Assembly: GCA_018969685.1 (NCBI GenBank)
Contig: JAGWXX010000006.1
Span: forward strand, 1-50,884
Source: Acidobacteriota bacterium
GTDB lineage: Bacteria > Actinomycetota > Acidimicrobiia > Acidimicrobiales > Ilumatobacteraceae
DNA: 50,884 bases
Direction: 5' to 3'
In this document: one piece after another, positions 1-11,184 of the stretch
How positions within the stretch are numbered: position 1 is the stretch's first letter
How the letters are laid out: the number at the start of each line of letters is the position of its first letter
Program-made: the position numbers and the translations under genes
The notes under the pieces: model-generated
Told to the model about the DNA's origin: nothing
Database searches by the model: none
Seen by the model: the letters and a program-made list of their open reading frames with translations, nothing else

Positions 1-119
1 TCTGGTGAACGAACCGCCGCACACCGGTTGCAGTGCGGCATCGGTTCGGCGAACTCTTGGTAACCCGACATCGGCAAGAACCGGCGCCGACCTGCCGGGG
101 GGAGCAGGCGACGCCGGTT

Positions 120-153
120 CGAACCCGGCACCCGTGCGCGGGTGCCGGGTTCG
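120..153 (-). terminator. Hairpin terminator downstream of phoX
   Basis: A perfect 15-bp stem (left arm cgaacccggcacccg) closes over a TGCG tetraloop, 17 bases beyond the phoX stop in its direction of transcription. There is no T-tract after it, so it is either a GC-rich hairpin terminator without a U run or an mRNA 3'-end stabiliser. The rest of bases 1-169 shows no gene that I can support. Confidence 0.6.
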
Positions 154-169
154 CAGCGACCGGGGACCG

Positions 170-2002
170 CTACGAACCGATCACCCCGCCATCCCTGCGG
201 GTGATCACGATCGTGCAGTCGCGCGGCACGGGACCAGCCGCACCCGTGAACTGCTCCGGGAAGTTCGTCACCGACGCCTTGCCGTCGCCGGGGTGCTGCA
301 GGTTGACGAACATCGTCCTTCGGTCCGGCGTGACGGCGACGCCCGTCACTTCGCAGCCCTTGACGCCCGTGAACAACCGCTTGAACTCCCTGGTCCTCGC
401 GTTCGCGACGAGCATCTGGTCGTTGGAGCCTCCCGGCTGCGTTCCGTCGGTCTGCACGAACAGTCTTCCGTCACGATCCGCCCAGATTCCGTCGGGAGAG
501 CCGTACATCTGCCCACCCGCATCCGCGACGTCCTTGGAGACCGCGAAGATGTCCCAGGTGAAGCGGAGGCCGACGTGGTTGTTGGCGTCCTTCCACCGGA
601 CGATGTGTCCATCGGCGTTGGCCGCCACCGGATTTGCGGCGTCGACTGGGGCCCGACCGGCGGTTCCACGCTGGGAGTTGTTGGTGAGGGTGACGTAGGC
701 GGAACCGTCAGGACCGACCGTGATCCATTCGGGGCGGTCCATCTTGGTCGCGCCCGCGACATCAGCGGCGAGCCGCGTGTACACGAGGATCCAGTCCATC
801 GTCCGGTCGGCGAGCAGCGGGTTCGCGGTGGAGAGCTCGAGCCAGTCGCCCGTGCCGTCGGCATTGAACCGAGCAACGTACAGCGTTCCCTCGTCCAAGG
901 GGCTGACGCCCTTCTTCACCATCGTCTTCCAGTCGCGTGCCGAGACGAACTTGTAGATGTAGTCGAACCGTTCGTCGTCGCCCATGTAGACAACGATCCG
1001 GCCGTCCTTGCCCTCGACGACCTCGGCACCCTCGTGCTTGACGCGGCCGAGCGCAGTGCGCTTGACCGGCCTCGACTTCGGCTTGTTCGGATCGATCTCC
1101 ACGACCCATCCGAACCGGTTTGCCTCGTTCCCGTACGCCGTGTTGGACACGTCGAATCGGGGGTCGTGAAGGTGCCAGCCATAGCCGAACCCAGCTGCGT
1201 TGATGCCGTACCTCGACTGCTCCGCACTCGCCTTCCACGCGGTCGACGACGTGCCGAAGTACCCGTTGAAGTTCTCCTCGCACGTCAGGTACGTCCCCCA
1301 CGGCGTGTAGCCGTTCGCGCAGTTGTTGAGTGTTCCGAGCGTGGGGTTGCCCGCAGCGTTGCGCAGGAACGCGCTCTCCGCGGCGGGTCCGCTGAAGGCG
1401 ACCGGCGTGTTGACGTGGATCCGGCGGTTTCTCCGGTCCTTCGCGACCCTCCAGCCACCCTTCGCACGCTCGATCGCCACGACCGACACGCCGTGTGCAG
1501 CCTGCGACAGCTGCACGTCGGCGGCGCTTGCCGCGTTGACGCGGCCGTACACGTGCTCGTTCGTGCCGTACTCGTGGTTGATGCACAGGAGTCCGCCGCG
1601 CTCGTTCCCGAAGTACGTCATCCCGTCGTGGCCGATGCCGATGCTCCGGTTCTGCTGGTCGGCCGTGAAGCCGGCGTACTGGAACGACTCGCCGGAACCA
1701 TCGAGCTTCTCCCGCCACGGGATCAGCACGCTGTATCGGTACTCCGGGGCGATGGTCGGCATGGGACCGCTCTGGAGGGGAATCGACGTGAAGCCGATCA
1801 GCGGCTTCGTGGCGGCTGGGGAAGCCGGGACGGCTGCGCCGGTCGGTGCAGCACTCGCCGCGGGACTCAGGGCGAAGTAGGTGGTCGCCGCCGTTGCGAG
1901 ACCTCCGACGATCAGTCCGCGCCTGCTGACGTACTGGTCCAGGATGCTCGCGAACGTCGGATTGTCCGAGTTGTTGCTGATGCCATCGTCACTGACGTCC
2001 AT
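170..2002 (-). CDS. phoX: PhoX-family (DUF839) secreted alkaline phosphatase
   Basis: The 610-residue protein has the PhoX/DUF839 layout. A Tat-type signal (SRRGL at residues 26-30, then a hydrophobic stretch ending in an Ala-rich cleavage region) is followed by the beta-propeller catalytic body, with recognisable blocks such as [19 protein letters not shown] and [13 protein letters not shown]. PhoX enzymes are Ca/Fe-dependent phosphomonoesterases exported folded by the Tat system to release phosphate from organic esters. The ORF track extends to 2161, but I start at ATG 2002 because AAGGAG lies 8 bases upstream and the Tat signal then sits near the N-terminus. The gene is single, divergent from furA, and ends at a strong hairpin. 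No Pho box was identified. Some DUF839 proteins have no proven phosphatase activity, so the family call is surer than the substrate. Confidence 0.88.
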   Translation of the reverse strand: MDVSDDGISNNSDNPTFASILDQYVSRRGLIVGGLATAATTYFALSPAASAAPTGAAVPASPAATKPLIGFTSIPLQSGPMPTIAPEYRYSVLIPWREKLDGSGESFQYAGFTADQQNRSIGIGHDGMTYFGNERGGLLCINHEYGTNEHVYGRVNAASAADVQLSQAAHGVSVVAIERAKGGWRVAKDRRNRRIHVNTPVAFSGPAAESAFLRNAAGNPTLGTLNNCANGYTPWGTYLTCEENFNGYFGTSSTAWKASAEQSRYGINAAGFGYGWHLHDPRFDVSNTAYGNEANRFGWVVEIDPNKPKSRPVKRTALGRVKHEGAEVVEGKDGRIVVYMGDDERFDYIYKFVSARDWKTMVKKGVSPLDEGTLYVARFNADGTGDWLELSTANPLLADRTMDWILVYTRLAADVAGATKMDRPEWITVGPDGSAYVTLTNNSQRGTAGRAPVDAANPVAANADGHIVRWKDANNHVGLRFTWDIFAVSKDVADAGGQMYGSPDGIWADRDGRLFVQTDGTQPGGSNDQMLVANARTREFKRLFTGVKGCEVTGVAVTPDRRTMFVNLQHPGDGKASVTNFPEQFTGAAGPVPRDCTIVITRRDGGVIGS

Positions 2003-2191
2003 GGTGTGGTCTCCTTGTTGCTCAGGGAGTCGCGGCTGCAACCCCACGCGGCCGAAACGTAGGAAACGAGTCCGACGGGATGGTGACCCCTTGGCGACAC
2101 CGGCGACATCAGCGGGTGAATTCCTGGCACCGGCCCATTTCCACCCGAGCGACAGGCGCATCCCGACCCAGACTGGAATACCGGATCAATA

Positions 2192-2204
2192 CAAGACTTG
2201 GACA

Positions 2205-2210
<6 letters not shown>
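2192..2210 (+). promoter_or_regulatory. Candidate FurA operator and promoter overlapping the furA start
   Basis: Two odd-centred palindromes abut here: CAAGACTTG (2192-2200) and GGACAATGTCC (2200-2210). The second contains the furA ATG. A weak -10-like AAGACT lies 6 bases before that ATG, which would make the transcript leaderless. An operator overlapping the promoter and start would suit autoregulation of furA-katG, as described for mycobacterial and streptomycete furA genes. The operator assignment is inference. Confidence 0.4.
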
Positions 2211-4891
<2,681 letters not shown>

Positions 4892-4909
4892 CGAACCACT
4901 GAACGACGG

Positions 4910-4945
4910 AACGGCCGCCGGGGGCACCTGCCCCCGGCGGCCGTT
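4910..4945. terminator. Bidirectional hairpin terminator between katG and the DUF805 gene
   Basis: A perfect 17-bp inverted repeat (AACGGCCGCCGGGGGCA with its complement, 2-base centre) lies between two convergent gene ends, 18 bases after the katG stop and 12 bases after the DUF805 stop. Its position suits termination in both directions. Each arm begins AA and ends TT, so only a minimal T-run follows in either direction. Confidence 0.8.
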
Positions 4946-4957
4946 CTGCGTTCCGGC

Positions 4958-5332
4958 TCAGCCGGGGTACTTCGGCGACGCCCCGTACGTGTTGGATCCC
5001 TTCGCGCTGTCGCTCGCGAGGAAGACGATCAGGATGATGACGCCGACCAGCGGGATCAGGCCGATGAGGAGCATCCACCCGGACCTGCCCGTGTCGTGCA
5101 GGCGGCGGATCGCCACGGCGAGCGACGGGATCAGCGTCCCCAGCCAGTAGACCAGCGCGACGAGTCCTGTCACCGCGTTCAGCCCGTCGCTGATCGAGCC
5201 AACGACGTTGAGCACGATCGACACGATCACGCCGGTGAGCGCGAACCACCAGTACTCCGAGCGCCTCGCCCGGCCCGAGAACGTCGCGTAGTTCCCGAGC
5301 ACCACCGTCTTCCATGCGTTGACCAGTTGCAT
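4958..5332 (-). CDS. DUF805 family small membrane protein
   Basis: The 124-residue protein matches DUF805: the opening FSGRARRSEYWWFAL block, several hydrophobic segments (about residues 27-48, 54-74 and 84-105), and the conserved AIRRLHDTGRSGW loop. It is a predicted inner-membrane protein of unknown function, and DUF805 proteins have no assigned activity. The ATG start has GGAGGG 7 bases upstream. It ends at the hairpin shared with katG. Upstream, the hairpin at 5353-5374 separates it from the beta-propeller gene, so it may be transcribed alone. Confidence 0.85.
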   Translation of the reverse strand: MQLVNAWKTVVLGNYATFSGRARRSEYWWFALTGVIVSIVLNVVGSISDGLNAVTGLVALVYWLGTLIPSLAVAIRRLHDTGRSGWMLLIGLIPLVGVIILIVFLASDSAKGSNTYGASPKYPG

Positions 5333-5352
5333 ATCCGTCCCTCCGTTTCGAT

Positions 5353-5374
5353 GTCCGACCCCCTTGGGTCGGAC
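5353..5374 (-). terminator. Hairpin between the beta-propeller lipoprotein gene and the DUF805 gene
   Basis: A perfect 9-bp stem (GTCCGACCC / GGGTCGGAC) with a 4-base loop, 46 bases past the stop of the leftward gene at 5421. No T-tract follows. It could terminate that gene or lie in the 5' leader of the DUF805 gene. Confidence 0.5.
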
Positions 5375-5420
5375 GGAGCCGACACTACCGTTGCGCGAAC
5401 GTCGGAGGTTCGGATCGCGG

Positions 5421-6608
5421 TCAGCCCCAGCTGGGCGCCTCGGGTGCCCACGCCATGTCCATCACGACCGGCGCCATCATGGTCGGCCACGGCACCCGCT
5501 CGAGGATCGCGCCGTCGGGCGACACCACCCAGAACCCCGACTCACCGCTCGAGAGCATGACATAGACCAGCACGACCCGACCGTCCGGCGACCAGACCGG
5601 ATTGGCCCCCATCCACTCGGGATCGTCGACGAATCCCTCGGGGAGCAGCGGCCGCAGACCCGTTCCATCGGCATTGACGACGAACGGCTCGTCCCGTCCT
5701 TCCGGACCCCGGTTGCCTTCGAAGACGACCATCGATCCGTCCGGCGACCAGGACGCCGTCCCCGACGTAGCGCACACGGCCTCGTCTTCGTTCGGCGTCC
5801 CGCGACCCGTGATGCGCACCTGCTCCAGCGAGGGCACCTCCAGCCGGATGAGACCCGTGCACTCGTCGTCGCTGTAGGCCATCAAGGCCGAGCCAGTGGG
5901 CGACCATCGGAAGCCGTCGAGATCGGCCGGTGAGTACATCACTCCTTCCGCAGGCTCCCCACCGTCCACGACGGGCGGCACGCCGGTAGGCGAGATGAAG
6001 AGGCCGCGGGGGGAGACGGTTCGGACGTATCCATACCACTTGCCGTCGGGGGACGTCGACCACCACGGTCGAACCGGGTCGTCCACGGCCGACGACGGCG
6101 AGCCGTCGAGGTTCACCGCGCGCCACGTTCGGTCCGTGAACCTCCCGAGACTCCCGTCGGCGTCGAGCTCGACGAAGTACAGGGTCGATCCGTCGTAGGT
6201 AAACCCGGGAGAGCCGGAGTTCTGGCCGGGTTTGGACGCGACGATCACCTCGCTGCCGTCCGGCTTCACCAGGCACACCTGAAACGACATGTCGAACACG
6301 CCCTCCACGAGCGATATCGCCTCGTCCACGCTGTCAACACCCGACAGGTCCTCTCCCGCCAACGCCGTCGGATCCGATCCACAACCCGGTCCGGCAATCG
6401 CAAACATCCCCGGAAGCCCTGACAGGGAGAACCCCTCCGCGGCGGTCGTCCCGGACGGGGCATCCACGCCCGTTTCCCCTGCGACGGATGTCGATGGGAC
6501 GGGCGCGCCAGCCTCGTCGCCGCCGCCCACGCCGCACGCCCCCGCCGCTGCGGCACCGACCACCACCACGATCGCCCAGCCACACCTTCGCCGCGTTCGA
6601 TGAGCCAT
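5421..6608 (-). CDS. TolB-like beta-propeller (PD40) lipoprotein
   Basis: The 395-residue protein has an N-terminal hydrophobic segment ending in a lipobox-like AAAGAC (Cys about residue 24), a Gly/Ser/Thr-rich linker, and repeated PD40/WD40-like motifs typical of TolB-type propellers (WSTSPDGKWYGYV, FRWSPTGSALMAY, ASWSPDGSMVVFEG, PVWSPDGRVVLVYV). It is probably anchored outside the membrane. Partner and function are unknown, and no Pal or Tol genes are nearby. I chose ATG 6608 because the -10-like TACTGT lies exactly 7 bases upstream and the signal peptide then starts properly; the longer ORF to 6902 is an unlikely extension. The gene is divergent from the small lipoprotein gene and shares its -10 region. 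Confidence 0.72.
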   Translation of the reverse strand: MAHRTRRRCGWAIVVVVGAAAAGACGVGGGDEAGAPVPSTSVAGETGVDAPSGTTAAEGFSLSGLPGMFAIAGPGCGSDPTALAGEDLSGVDSVDEAISLVEGVFDMSFQVCLVKPDGSEVIVASKPGQNSGSPGFTYDGSTLYFVELDADGSLGRFTDRTWRAVNLDGSPSSAVDDPVRPWWSTSPDGKWYGYVRTVSPRGLFISPTGVPPVVDGGEPAEGVMYSPADLDGFRWSPTGSALMAYSDDECTGLIRLEVPSLEQVRITGRGTPNEDEAVCATSGTASWSPDGSMVVFEGNRGPEGRDEPFVVNADGTGLRPLLPEGFVDDPEWMGANPVWSPDGRVVLVYVMLSSGESGFWVVSPDGAILERVPWPTMMAPVVMDMAWAPEAPSWG

Positions 6609-6627
6609 GCGGCGTACAGTACCGATC
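6609..6627. promoter_or_regulatory. Divergent leaderless promoters with overlapping -10 elements
   Basis: The 7-mer TACAGTA (6615-6621) reads as TACAGT on the plus strand, exactly 7 bases before GTG 6628, and as TACTGT on the minus strand, exactly 7 bases before ATG 6608. Both genes lack Shine-Dalgarno sites. The symmetric arrangement implies two leaderless transcripts starting about 20 bp apart and competing for one -10 region. Confidence 0.55.
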
Positions 6628-6975
6628 GTGGTCGACGCCTTCCGACACGTTCGATGCAGCCCTGTCGCCGCGGTCGCCGCCGCGCTCATCCTCGCCGCGT
6701 GTGGCGCGGCCGACGGTGCCGAGCCGTCCGACACCGCCGTCGCAGAGTGCCCGGCCGCGGATCCGTCCGACGCAACCGCCATCTCCGACGAGCGCGCGGC
6801 GGTCCTGGTCGGCCTGTCGGAGGCCGACGCCGAGCACTGCGCGACGGAACTCGGCTGGGGATGGCGGGTCGGCGAGCGCGACGGCGAGGCCTTCGCACTC
6901 ACCGCCGACTACTCCCCTTCTCGGGTCACCGTCACCGTCACCGACGGGACGGTGACCGCGATCGTCGTCGGCTAA
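6628..6975 (+). CDS. Small hypothetical lipoprotein
   Basis: The 115-residue protein begins with a signal peptide and a good lipobox (ALILAACG), then a short acidic mature part of about 90 residues containing ERAAVLVGLSEADAEHCATELGW and ending in beta-strand-like Val/Thr-rich sequence. The last part resembles peptidase-inhibitor I78-type proteins (ERAAxLVGxxEADA..), a comparison from memory and not certain. I prefer GTG 6628 because TACAGT lies 7 bases upstream. The track start at ATG 6607 would overlap the divergent gene by 2 bases and put the -10 inside the coding sequence. Its end overlaps the convergent nhaA end by 4 bases. Confidence 0.6.
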   Translation: MVDAFRHVRCSPVAAVAAALILAACGAADGAEPSDTAVAECPAADPSDATAISDERAAVLVGLSEADAEHCATELGWGWRVGERDGEAFALTADYSPSRVTVTVTDGTVTAIVVG

Positions 6976-8207
6976 CCGACCCGCGAGCGTGCGGCGCGGG
7001 CGACGAACGCAGCGGCGAGCGCCGACACGAGCGAGGCCGCGAGGATCGCAACCCGCGCATCCCGGAGGAGCAGCGGATCGTCGAAGGCGAGGCCGCTCAC
7101 GAAGAGCGACACCGTGAACCCGATGCCGGCGGCATGTCCGGTCGCCGCCAGGTCGCGAAGGCCGAGCGACGGCGCAACTCCGCCCGGCCGGACACGTCCC
7201 GCCACCGCCGCGGCCGACAGCACGCCGAGCGGCTTGCCCACCACCAGGCCGAGGAACACACCCCACGCCACCTTCGACTCCACCGCACGCCCGATCGTCG
7301 CCGACGACACCTCCACCCCGGCGCTCGCAAGCGCGAACAACGGCAGCACGGCGAAGCTGCTGAACGGATGCAGGCGGTGCAGCAGCCACTCGACGACCGA
7401 CACCGACCCCTCCGCGGACGGGCGCTTCGGGTCCTCCGCGTCGACGAGGCGGGTGCCGCGCTTCGGCGTCACCGGCGCCAGCAAGCCCATCGCGACGCCG
7501 GCGAGCGTGGCGTGCATGCCCGCAGACTTCAGGGCCAGCCACAGCACCAACCCGAGGAACACGTAGGCCGGGACTGCCTGCACCCCTGCCCGTCGTACGA
7601 CGATCGCGGCGACGACCGTCACCGCCGCGAGCGCAAGCCACGCGAGGTGCACACCGTCGGAGTAGACGAACGCGATCACCAGGATCGCGCCAATGTCGTC
7701 GATCACGGCGAGACCCAGGAGGAAGGCCCGTGCGGCCTGGGGGACGGAGCGCCCCAGCACGGCGACCAGCCCGACGGCGAGCGCGATGTCCGTCGCGATC
7801 GGGACGCCCCAACCGGCCGGTGCCGCGCTGCCCGCCACGGCCAGATACAGGCCGGCAGGGACGACCATGCCCCCCACGGCGGCGACGAGCGGGATCGCGA
7901 GCGCACGGCGGGATGCGAGGTGTCCCGAGGTCGCCTCACGCTTGATCTCGAGGCCGACGACGAGGAAGAAGACCGTCATCAACCCCTCGCTCACCCAGTG
8001 GGCGAGATCCATCCGCAGGTGCAGCGACGCCACGTCGGCGCCCACCACCAAGGACCACAGCGATGCGTGCGAGGCGCGCCACGGCGAATTCGCCCAGACG
8101 AGGGCCACGACGGTGGATGCGAGCAGCACGACGCCGCCCGCGGCCTCGGTGCGCAGGAAGTCGCGCAACGGGGCAATTGACGGGCGGCTCAGGCGTGGCT
8201 CGGACAT
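6972..8207 (-). CDS. nhaA: Na+/H+ antiporter NhaA
   Basis: The 411-residue polytopic membrane protein has the NhaA hallmarks: LRTEAAGGVVLLASTVVALVWANSPW near the N-terminus, LMTVFFLVVGLEIKRE, GWGVPIATDIALAVGLVAVLG, and LAVIDDIGAILVIA, which holds the paired aspartates (DD) that bind and exchange Na+ for H+. It exports sodium at alkaline pH. The start is ATG with GGGGAG 8 bases upstream. It lies 102 bases downstream of terC on the same strand and ends convergently, overlapping the small lipoprotein gene by 4 bases. An actinobacterium with NhaA would fit a saline habitat, but that is weak inference. Confidence 0.93.
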   Translation of the reverse strand: MSEPRLSRPSIAPLRDFLRTEAAGGVVLLASTVVALVWANSPWRASHASLWSLVVGADVASLHLRMDLAHWVSEGLMTVFFLVVGLEIKREATSGHLASRRALAIPLVAAVGGMVVPAGLYLAVAGSAAPAGWGVPIATDIALAVGLVAVLGRSVPQAARAFLLGLAVIDDIGAILVIAFVYSDGVHLAWLALAAVTVVAAIVVRRAGVQAVPAYVFLGLVLWLALKSAGMHATLAGVAMGLLAPVTPKRGTRLVDAEDPKRPSAEGSVSVVEWLLHRLHPFSSFAVLPLFALASAGVEVSSATIGRAVESKVAWGVFLGLVVGKPLGVLSAAAVAGRVRPGGVAPSLGLRDLAATGHAAGIGFTVSLFVSGLAFDDPLLLRDARVAILAASLVSALAAAFVARAARSRVG

Positions 8208-8309
8208 GGTGATCTCCCCTGCCGACCAGACTTCCCGGCGAACCCAAAGGTCATTGTGGCACGCGTGGACCGTGCCGGGACGGCGCTGCGCTCCGCGCCT
8301 CGACCGGCG

Positions 8310-9059
8310 CTAGCTCGTGATGCGCTCGCGCAGGTGCACCGGCTCGGCCGGCGGCCGGCCCTTCCGACGGACGCCGATCTGGACGACCTCGACGAACACC
8401 GAGAACATCATGGCCGCGTAGATGTAGCCCTTCGGGATCTTCTGTCCGAGGCCCTCCGCCATCAGCGTCGTGCCGATCAGCAGCAGGAACGCGAGCGCGA
8501 GCACCTTCACCGACGGGTGGCGGTTCACGAAGCGGTAGATCGCACCGGACGCGGCGAGCATGACGAGGACCGCAGCCACCACCGCGACGACCATCACGGG
8601 GACATGATGCGTCATGCCCACCGCCGTGATCACCGAGTCGATGGAGAACACGAGGTCGAGCAGCAGCACCTGGCCGATGACCGCCGCGAAGGAGACCGCC
8701 GCCTTCCCGCCGCTTCCGTGCTCCTCGCCCTCGAGCTTGTGGTGGATCTCGCGGGTCGCCTTGAAGATCAGGAACAACCCGCCCGCGAGCAGGATCAGGT
8801 CCTTGCCGCTGAACCCGACGCCGAGCACCTCGAACAGCTCCGTCTTCAGCGTGATGACCCAGCCGACCGCCAGGAGCAGCAGCACGCGCATGCCGCCCGC
8901 CGCGAGCAACCCCGTGCGGCGCGCGCGGTCCTGCTGGTCGGCCGGCAGCTTGGAGGCGAGGATCGAGATGAAGATGACGTTGTCGACGCCGAGCACCACC
9001 TCGAGGGCGAGCAGGGCGGCGAGTGCCGACCAGGCGTCGGGATCGGAGAGCCAGGACAT
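8310..9059 (-). CDS. TerC family integral membrane protein
   Basis: The 249-residue protein has about seven membrane segments and the TerC signature acidic motifs within helices: LEVVLGVDNVIFISI (residues about 20-34) and LDLVFSIDSVITAVGM (about 134-149). TerC proteins are linked to tellurite resistance and, in characterised members, to metal-ion (Mn2+) efflux that metallates exported proteins. The substrate here is unproven. The start ATG 9059 has TAGCAT 7 bases upstream and no Shine-Dalgarno site, suggesting a leaderless transcript. The C-terminus ends in a basic tail (RRKGRPPAEPVHLRERI). No other ter genes are present, so I do not infer tellurite resistance. Confidence 0.85.
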   Translation of the reverse strand: MSWLSDPDAWSALAALLALEVVLGVDNVIFISILASKLPADQQDRARRTGLLAAGGMRVLLLLAVGWVITLKTELFEVLGVGFSGKDLILLAGGLFLIFKATREIHHKLEGEEHGSGGKAAVSFAAVIGQVLLLDLVFSIDSVITAVGMTHHVPVMVVAVVAAVLVMLAASGAIYRFVNRHPSVKVLALAFLLLIGTTLMAEGLGQKIPKGYIYAAMMFSVFVEVVQIGVRRKGRPPAEPVHLRERITS

Positions 9060-9066
9060 GCAGGCG

Positions 9067-9072
9067 ATGCTA
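9067..9072 (-). promoter_or_regulatory. Putative -10 (TAGCAT) for a leaderless terC transcript
   Basis: TAGCAT on the minus strand with a 7-base spacer to ATG 9059, matching the TANNNT-n6-8-start pattern seen repeatedly in the window. Confidence 0.45.
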
Positions 9073-9104
9073 GGCGGGAGCCCGTGCGGCGGACCGGAAT
9101 GCCG

Positions 9105-9854
9105 TCAGCGGTCGCCGGCGACGACCCGCCACAGCGGACCGGGCAGGGCGCGCAGCACGGCGAACACCGGCCGCAACACCCACGGCACATACCACGTGCG
9201 GGACCGCCGTGCGCCGAGCGCCCGCACCACCGCGCGCGCCGCGCGGTCGGGGCCGATCGTGAACGGCGCCTCCTCCAGCCCGCGCGTCATGCGCGTGCGC
9301 ACGAAGCCGGGGCGCAGCACCTGGACGCGCAGCGAGGGGTGTGCACCGGCGAGGCCGCGCGCGAAGGCGTCGATCGCCGACTTGGCCGCTCCGTAGGGGT
9401 AGTTCGACCGCCGCGGGCGCAGTGCGGCGACCGACGACAGCACGACGATCGACCCGCCTCCGCGCGCCGACATCGCGCGCGCGACCGCGGCCAGTGCCGC
9501 GGCCGGACCTGCCGCGTTCGCCGTCATCAACGACCAGACGTCGGCTGCGCCGGCCTCCCCCGACGCGTGCCCGAGGCTGCCCACGGCGCAGATCGCCGCG
9601 TCCAGCCCGCCGAGCACCTCCACCGCGGCTGCGACCGCCGCGTCGTGACGATCGGCCTCGCGCGCGTCCCACGTCGTCGCCCCCACCACCGCGCGCTCTG
9701 CACCCAGTTCGGCGGCGCGGGTTCGCGCGGCCGGCGCGTCGCGCGCGGCGAGCACGCACCGCACGTCGCGCTCCGACGACAGCCGTGCCACGGCGCGCAG
9801 CGCGATCTCGCTGCCCCCGCCCAGCACGAGCACGCGCAGCGGATCAGCGCCCAC
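9105..9854 (-). CDS. dprE2: Decaprenylphosphoryl-2-keto-beta-D-erythro-pentose reductase (SDR)
   Basis: The 249-residue short-chain dehydrogenase/reductase has an N-terminal LVLGGGSEIALRAVARL nucleotide-binding motif (DprE2-type GGxSEI rather than TGxxxGxG), a catalytic Ser in VVLSSVAALRPRRSNYPYGAAKSA, and YxxxK (Y and K in YPYGAAK). DprE2 reduces the 2-keto intermediate made by DprE1, completing epimerisation of decaprenyl-phospho-ribose to decaprenyl-phospho-arabinose, the arabinose donor for wall arabinans. The GTG start at 9854 overlaps the dprE1 end by 11 bases, and GGGGGAG lies 5-6 bases before it. It is the last gene of ubiA-dprE1-dprE2. Confidence 0.87.
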   Translation of the reverse strand: MGADPLRVLVLGGGSEIALRAVARLSSERDVRCVLAARDAPAARTRAAELGAERAVVGATTWDAREADRHDAAVAAAVEVLGGLDAAICAVGSLGHASGEAGAADVWSLMTANAAGPAAALAAVARAMSARGGGSIVVLSSVAALRPRRSNYPYGAAKSAIDAFARGLAGAHPSLRVQVLRPGFVRTRMTRGLEEAPFTIGPDRAARAVVRALGARRSRTWYVPWVLRPVFAVLRALPGPLWRVVAGDR

Positions 9855-11184
9855 GGTGGCTCCCCCGCAGGCCGAGCCGACGGTCGAGGTCGCTCGTCAA
9901 CCTGCGGTCCGGATCGAGCCGGTCGGCGATCCGGCGCCACTCCGTGAGCTTCGGGTACATCGACGGCAGGTGCCGCGGCCGCATGCGCGCATCCTTCGCG
10001 AGGTAGGTGCGGCCGCCCGCCTGCACCACCATCTCGTCGAGCGAGTCGAGCAGCGCGCGGGCCTCCGGGCCGTCTGCCAGGTCGGCGGCGAGCGTCCATC
10101 CCGTCCGCGGGAACGACAGCAACCCCTCGCCCGCGGGACCGAACCGCTTGAGCACGCCGAGCATGCCGGGCGCGCCTCCGTCGGCGAGCCGTTCGACCAC
10201 GTGACGGAGCGTCCCCTCGCGGCCATCGGGCAGCACGAACTGGTGCTGCAGGAACCCCCGCCGCCCGTAGAGCCGGTTCCAGTCGCGCAGGGCATCGAGC
10301 GGATGGAAGAACGGCGCGATGCCGACGAGCTCGCCGTCGCGCCTGCGAGGTGCACGACGGAACCACGCCTCGTTGAACGCGCGCCCCACCGGGCGGTTGA
10401 GCACGAATCCGGGCACGGCGTCGGGGACGCCCGCGCGCACGCGCGGCGCGTACGCCAGCGGATCGGCGCGCCGCGCGGCATCGAGGTCGGCCACCGTCGC
10501 GTGGTCGCCGGCCGACACCACGCCGCGGCCGAGCGACGCTCCGCGCGCCAGCAGGTCGATCCACGCGACCGAATACCGGTTGCGGCCGTCGGCCTCGGCG
10601 AGGCACGCCAGCATGTCGTCGATGCCGTCGACGCGCCGCGTCCCCACCGCCATCCACGACGTCGCGATGCGCAGCATCCGCACGTCGGCATCCAGCACCA
10701 CGCCCGTCAGCCCCATGCCCCCGGCCGTCGCACGGAAGACGTCGTCGCCCGGGCGCGCGACCACCGTGCCCTCGCCGGGTGTCGCGACGCGCATGCGCCG
10801 CACGTGCGCGCAGAACGAGCCGTCGCGGTGGTGGTTCTTGCCGTGCACATCCGCGGCGATCGCGCCCCCGACCGTGACGAACCGCGTGCCGGGCGACACC
10901 GGCACGAACCACCCCTGCGGCACCGACCAGCGGAGCAGCTCGTCGATGCTGGTCCCCGCGTGCACGCGCACGGTTCCCGCACCGCGCCACGACGGCTCGG
11001 GCACCGGCGCCGACGGCACGAGCACGGCTCCCCCGTCGATCTGGGCCGCGTCCCCGTAGCTGCGGCCGAGCCCGCGCGGCACCCCCGCCCTCGGCCACGC
11101 CGTCGGCACGCCCGCGACGATGGGAACCTCCGTCACCTCCGCCCACGACGTCCGGCCCCAACCGCTGACCCGCACGCCGTTCAC
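9844..11184 (-). CDS. dprE1: Decaprenylphosphoryl-beta-D-ribose 2'-oxidase DprE1
   Basis: The 446-residue protein is a two-domain FAD enzyme: an FAD_binding_4 domain (RGLGRSYGDAAQ about 37-48, GGAIAADVHGKNHHRDGSF about 107-124, with the flavin-linking-type HGKNHH) and a C-terminal ALO-like domain (LLSFPRTGWTLAADLAD about 355-371, then TYLAKDARMRP). It oxidises decaprenyl-phospho-ribose at C2'. K397 corresponds to K418 of the M. tuberculosis enzyme, and the residue corresponding to Cys387 is A366. The ORF track runs to 11385, but I start at GTG 11184 because it forms a GTGA overlap with the ubiA stop; GTG 11187 is adjacent. The FAD domain is then complete. Confidence 0.9.
   Translation of the reverse strand: MNGVRVSGWGRTSWAEVTEVPIVAGVPTAWPRAGVPRGLGRSYGDAAQIDGGAVLVPSAPVPEPSWRGAGTVRVHAGTSIDELLRWSVPQGWFVPVSPGTRFVTVGGAIAADVHGKNHHRDGSFCAHVRRMRVATPGEGTVVARPGDDVFRATAGGMGLTGVVLDADVRMLRIATSWMAVGTRRVDGIDDMLACLAEADGRNRYSVAWIDLLARGASLGRGVVSAGDHATVADLDAARRADPLAYAPRVRAGVPDAVPGFVLNRPVGRAFNEAWFRRAPRRRDGELVGIAPFFHPLDALRDWNRLYGRRGFLQHQFVLPDGREGTLRHVVERLADGGAPGMLGVLKRFGPAGEGLLSFPRTGWTLAADLADGPEARALLDSLDEMVVQAGGRTYLAKDARMRPRHLPSMYPKLTEWRRIADRLDPDRRLTSDLDRRLGLRGSHRGR

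Noticed and set aside
113-129. tRNA T-arm-like sequence GCCGG-TTCGAAC-CCGGC
   Set aside because: The upstream 60 bases give no acceptor, D or anticodon stem, and no 5' strand pairs with the 3' ACCCGTG. It is part of the phoX terminator stem.
6607-6627. ATG 6607 as the start of the small lipoprotein
   Set aside because: It would overlap the divergent gene and lie upstream of the TACAGT -10. GTG 6628 fits the leaderless pattern and leaves a complete signal peptide.
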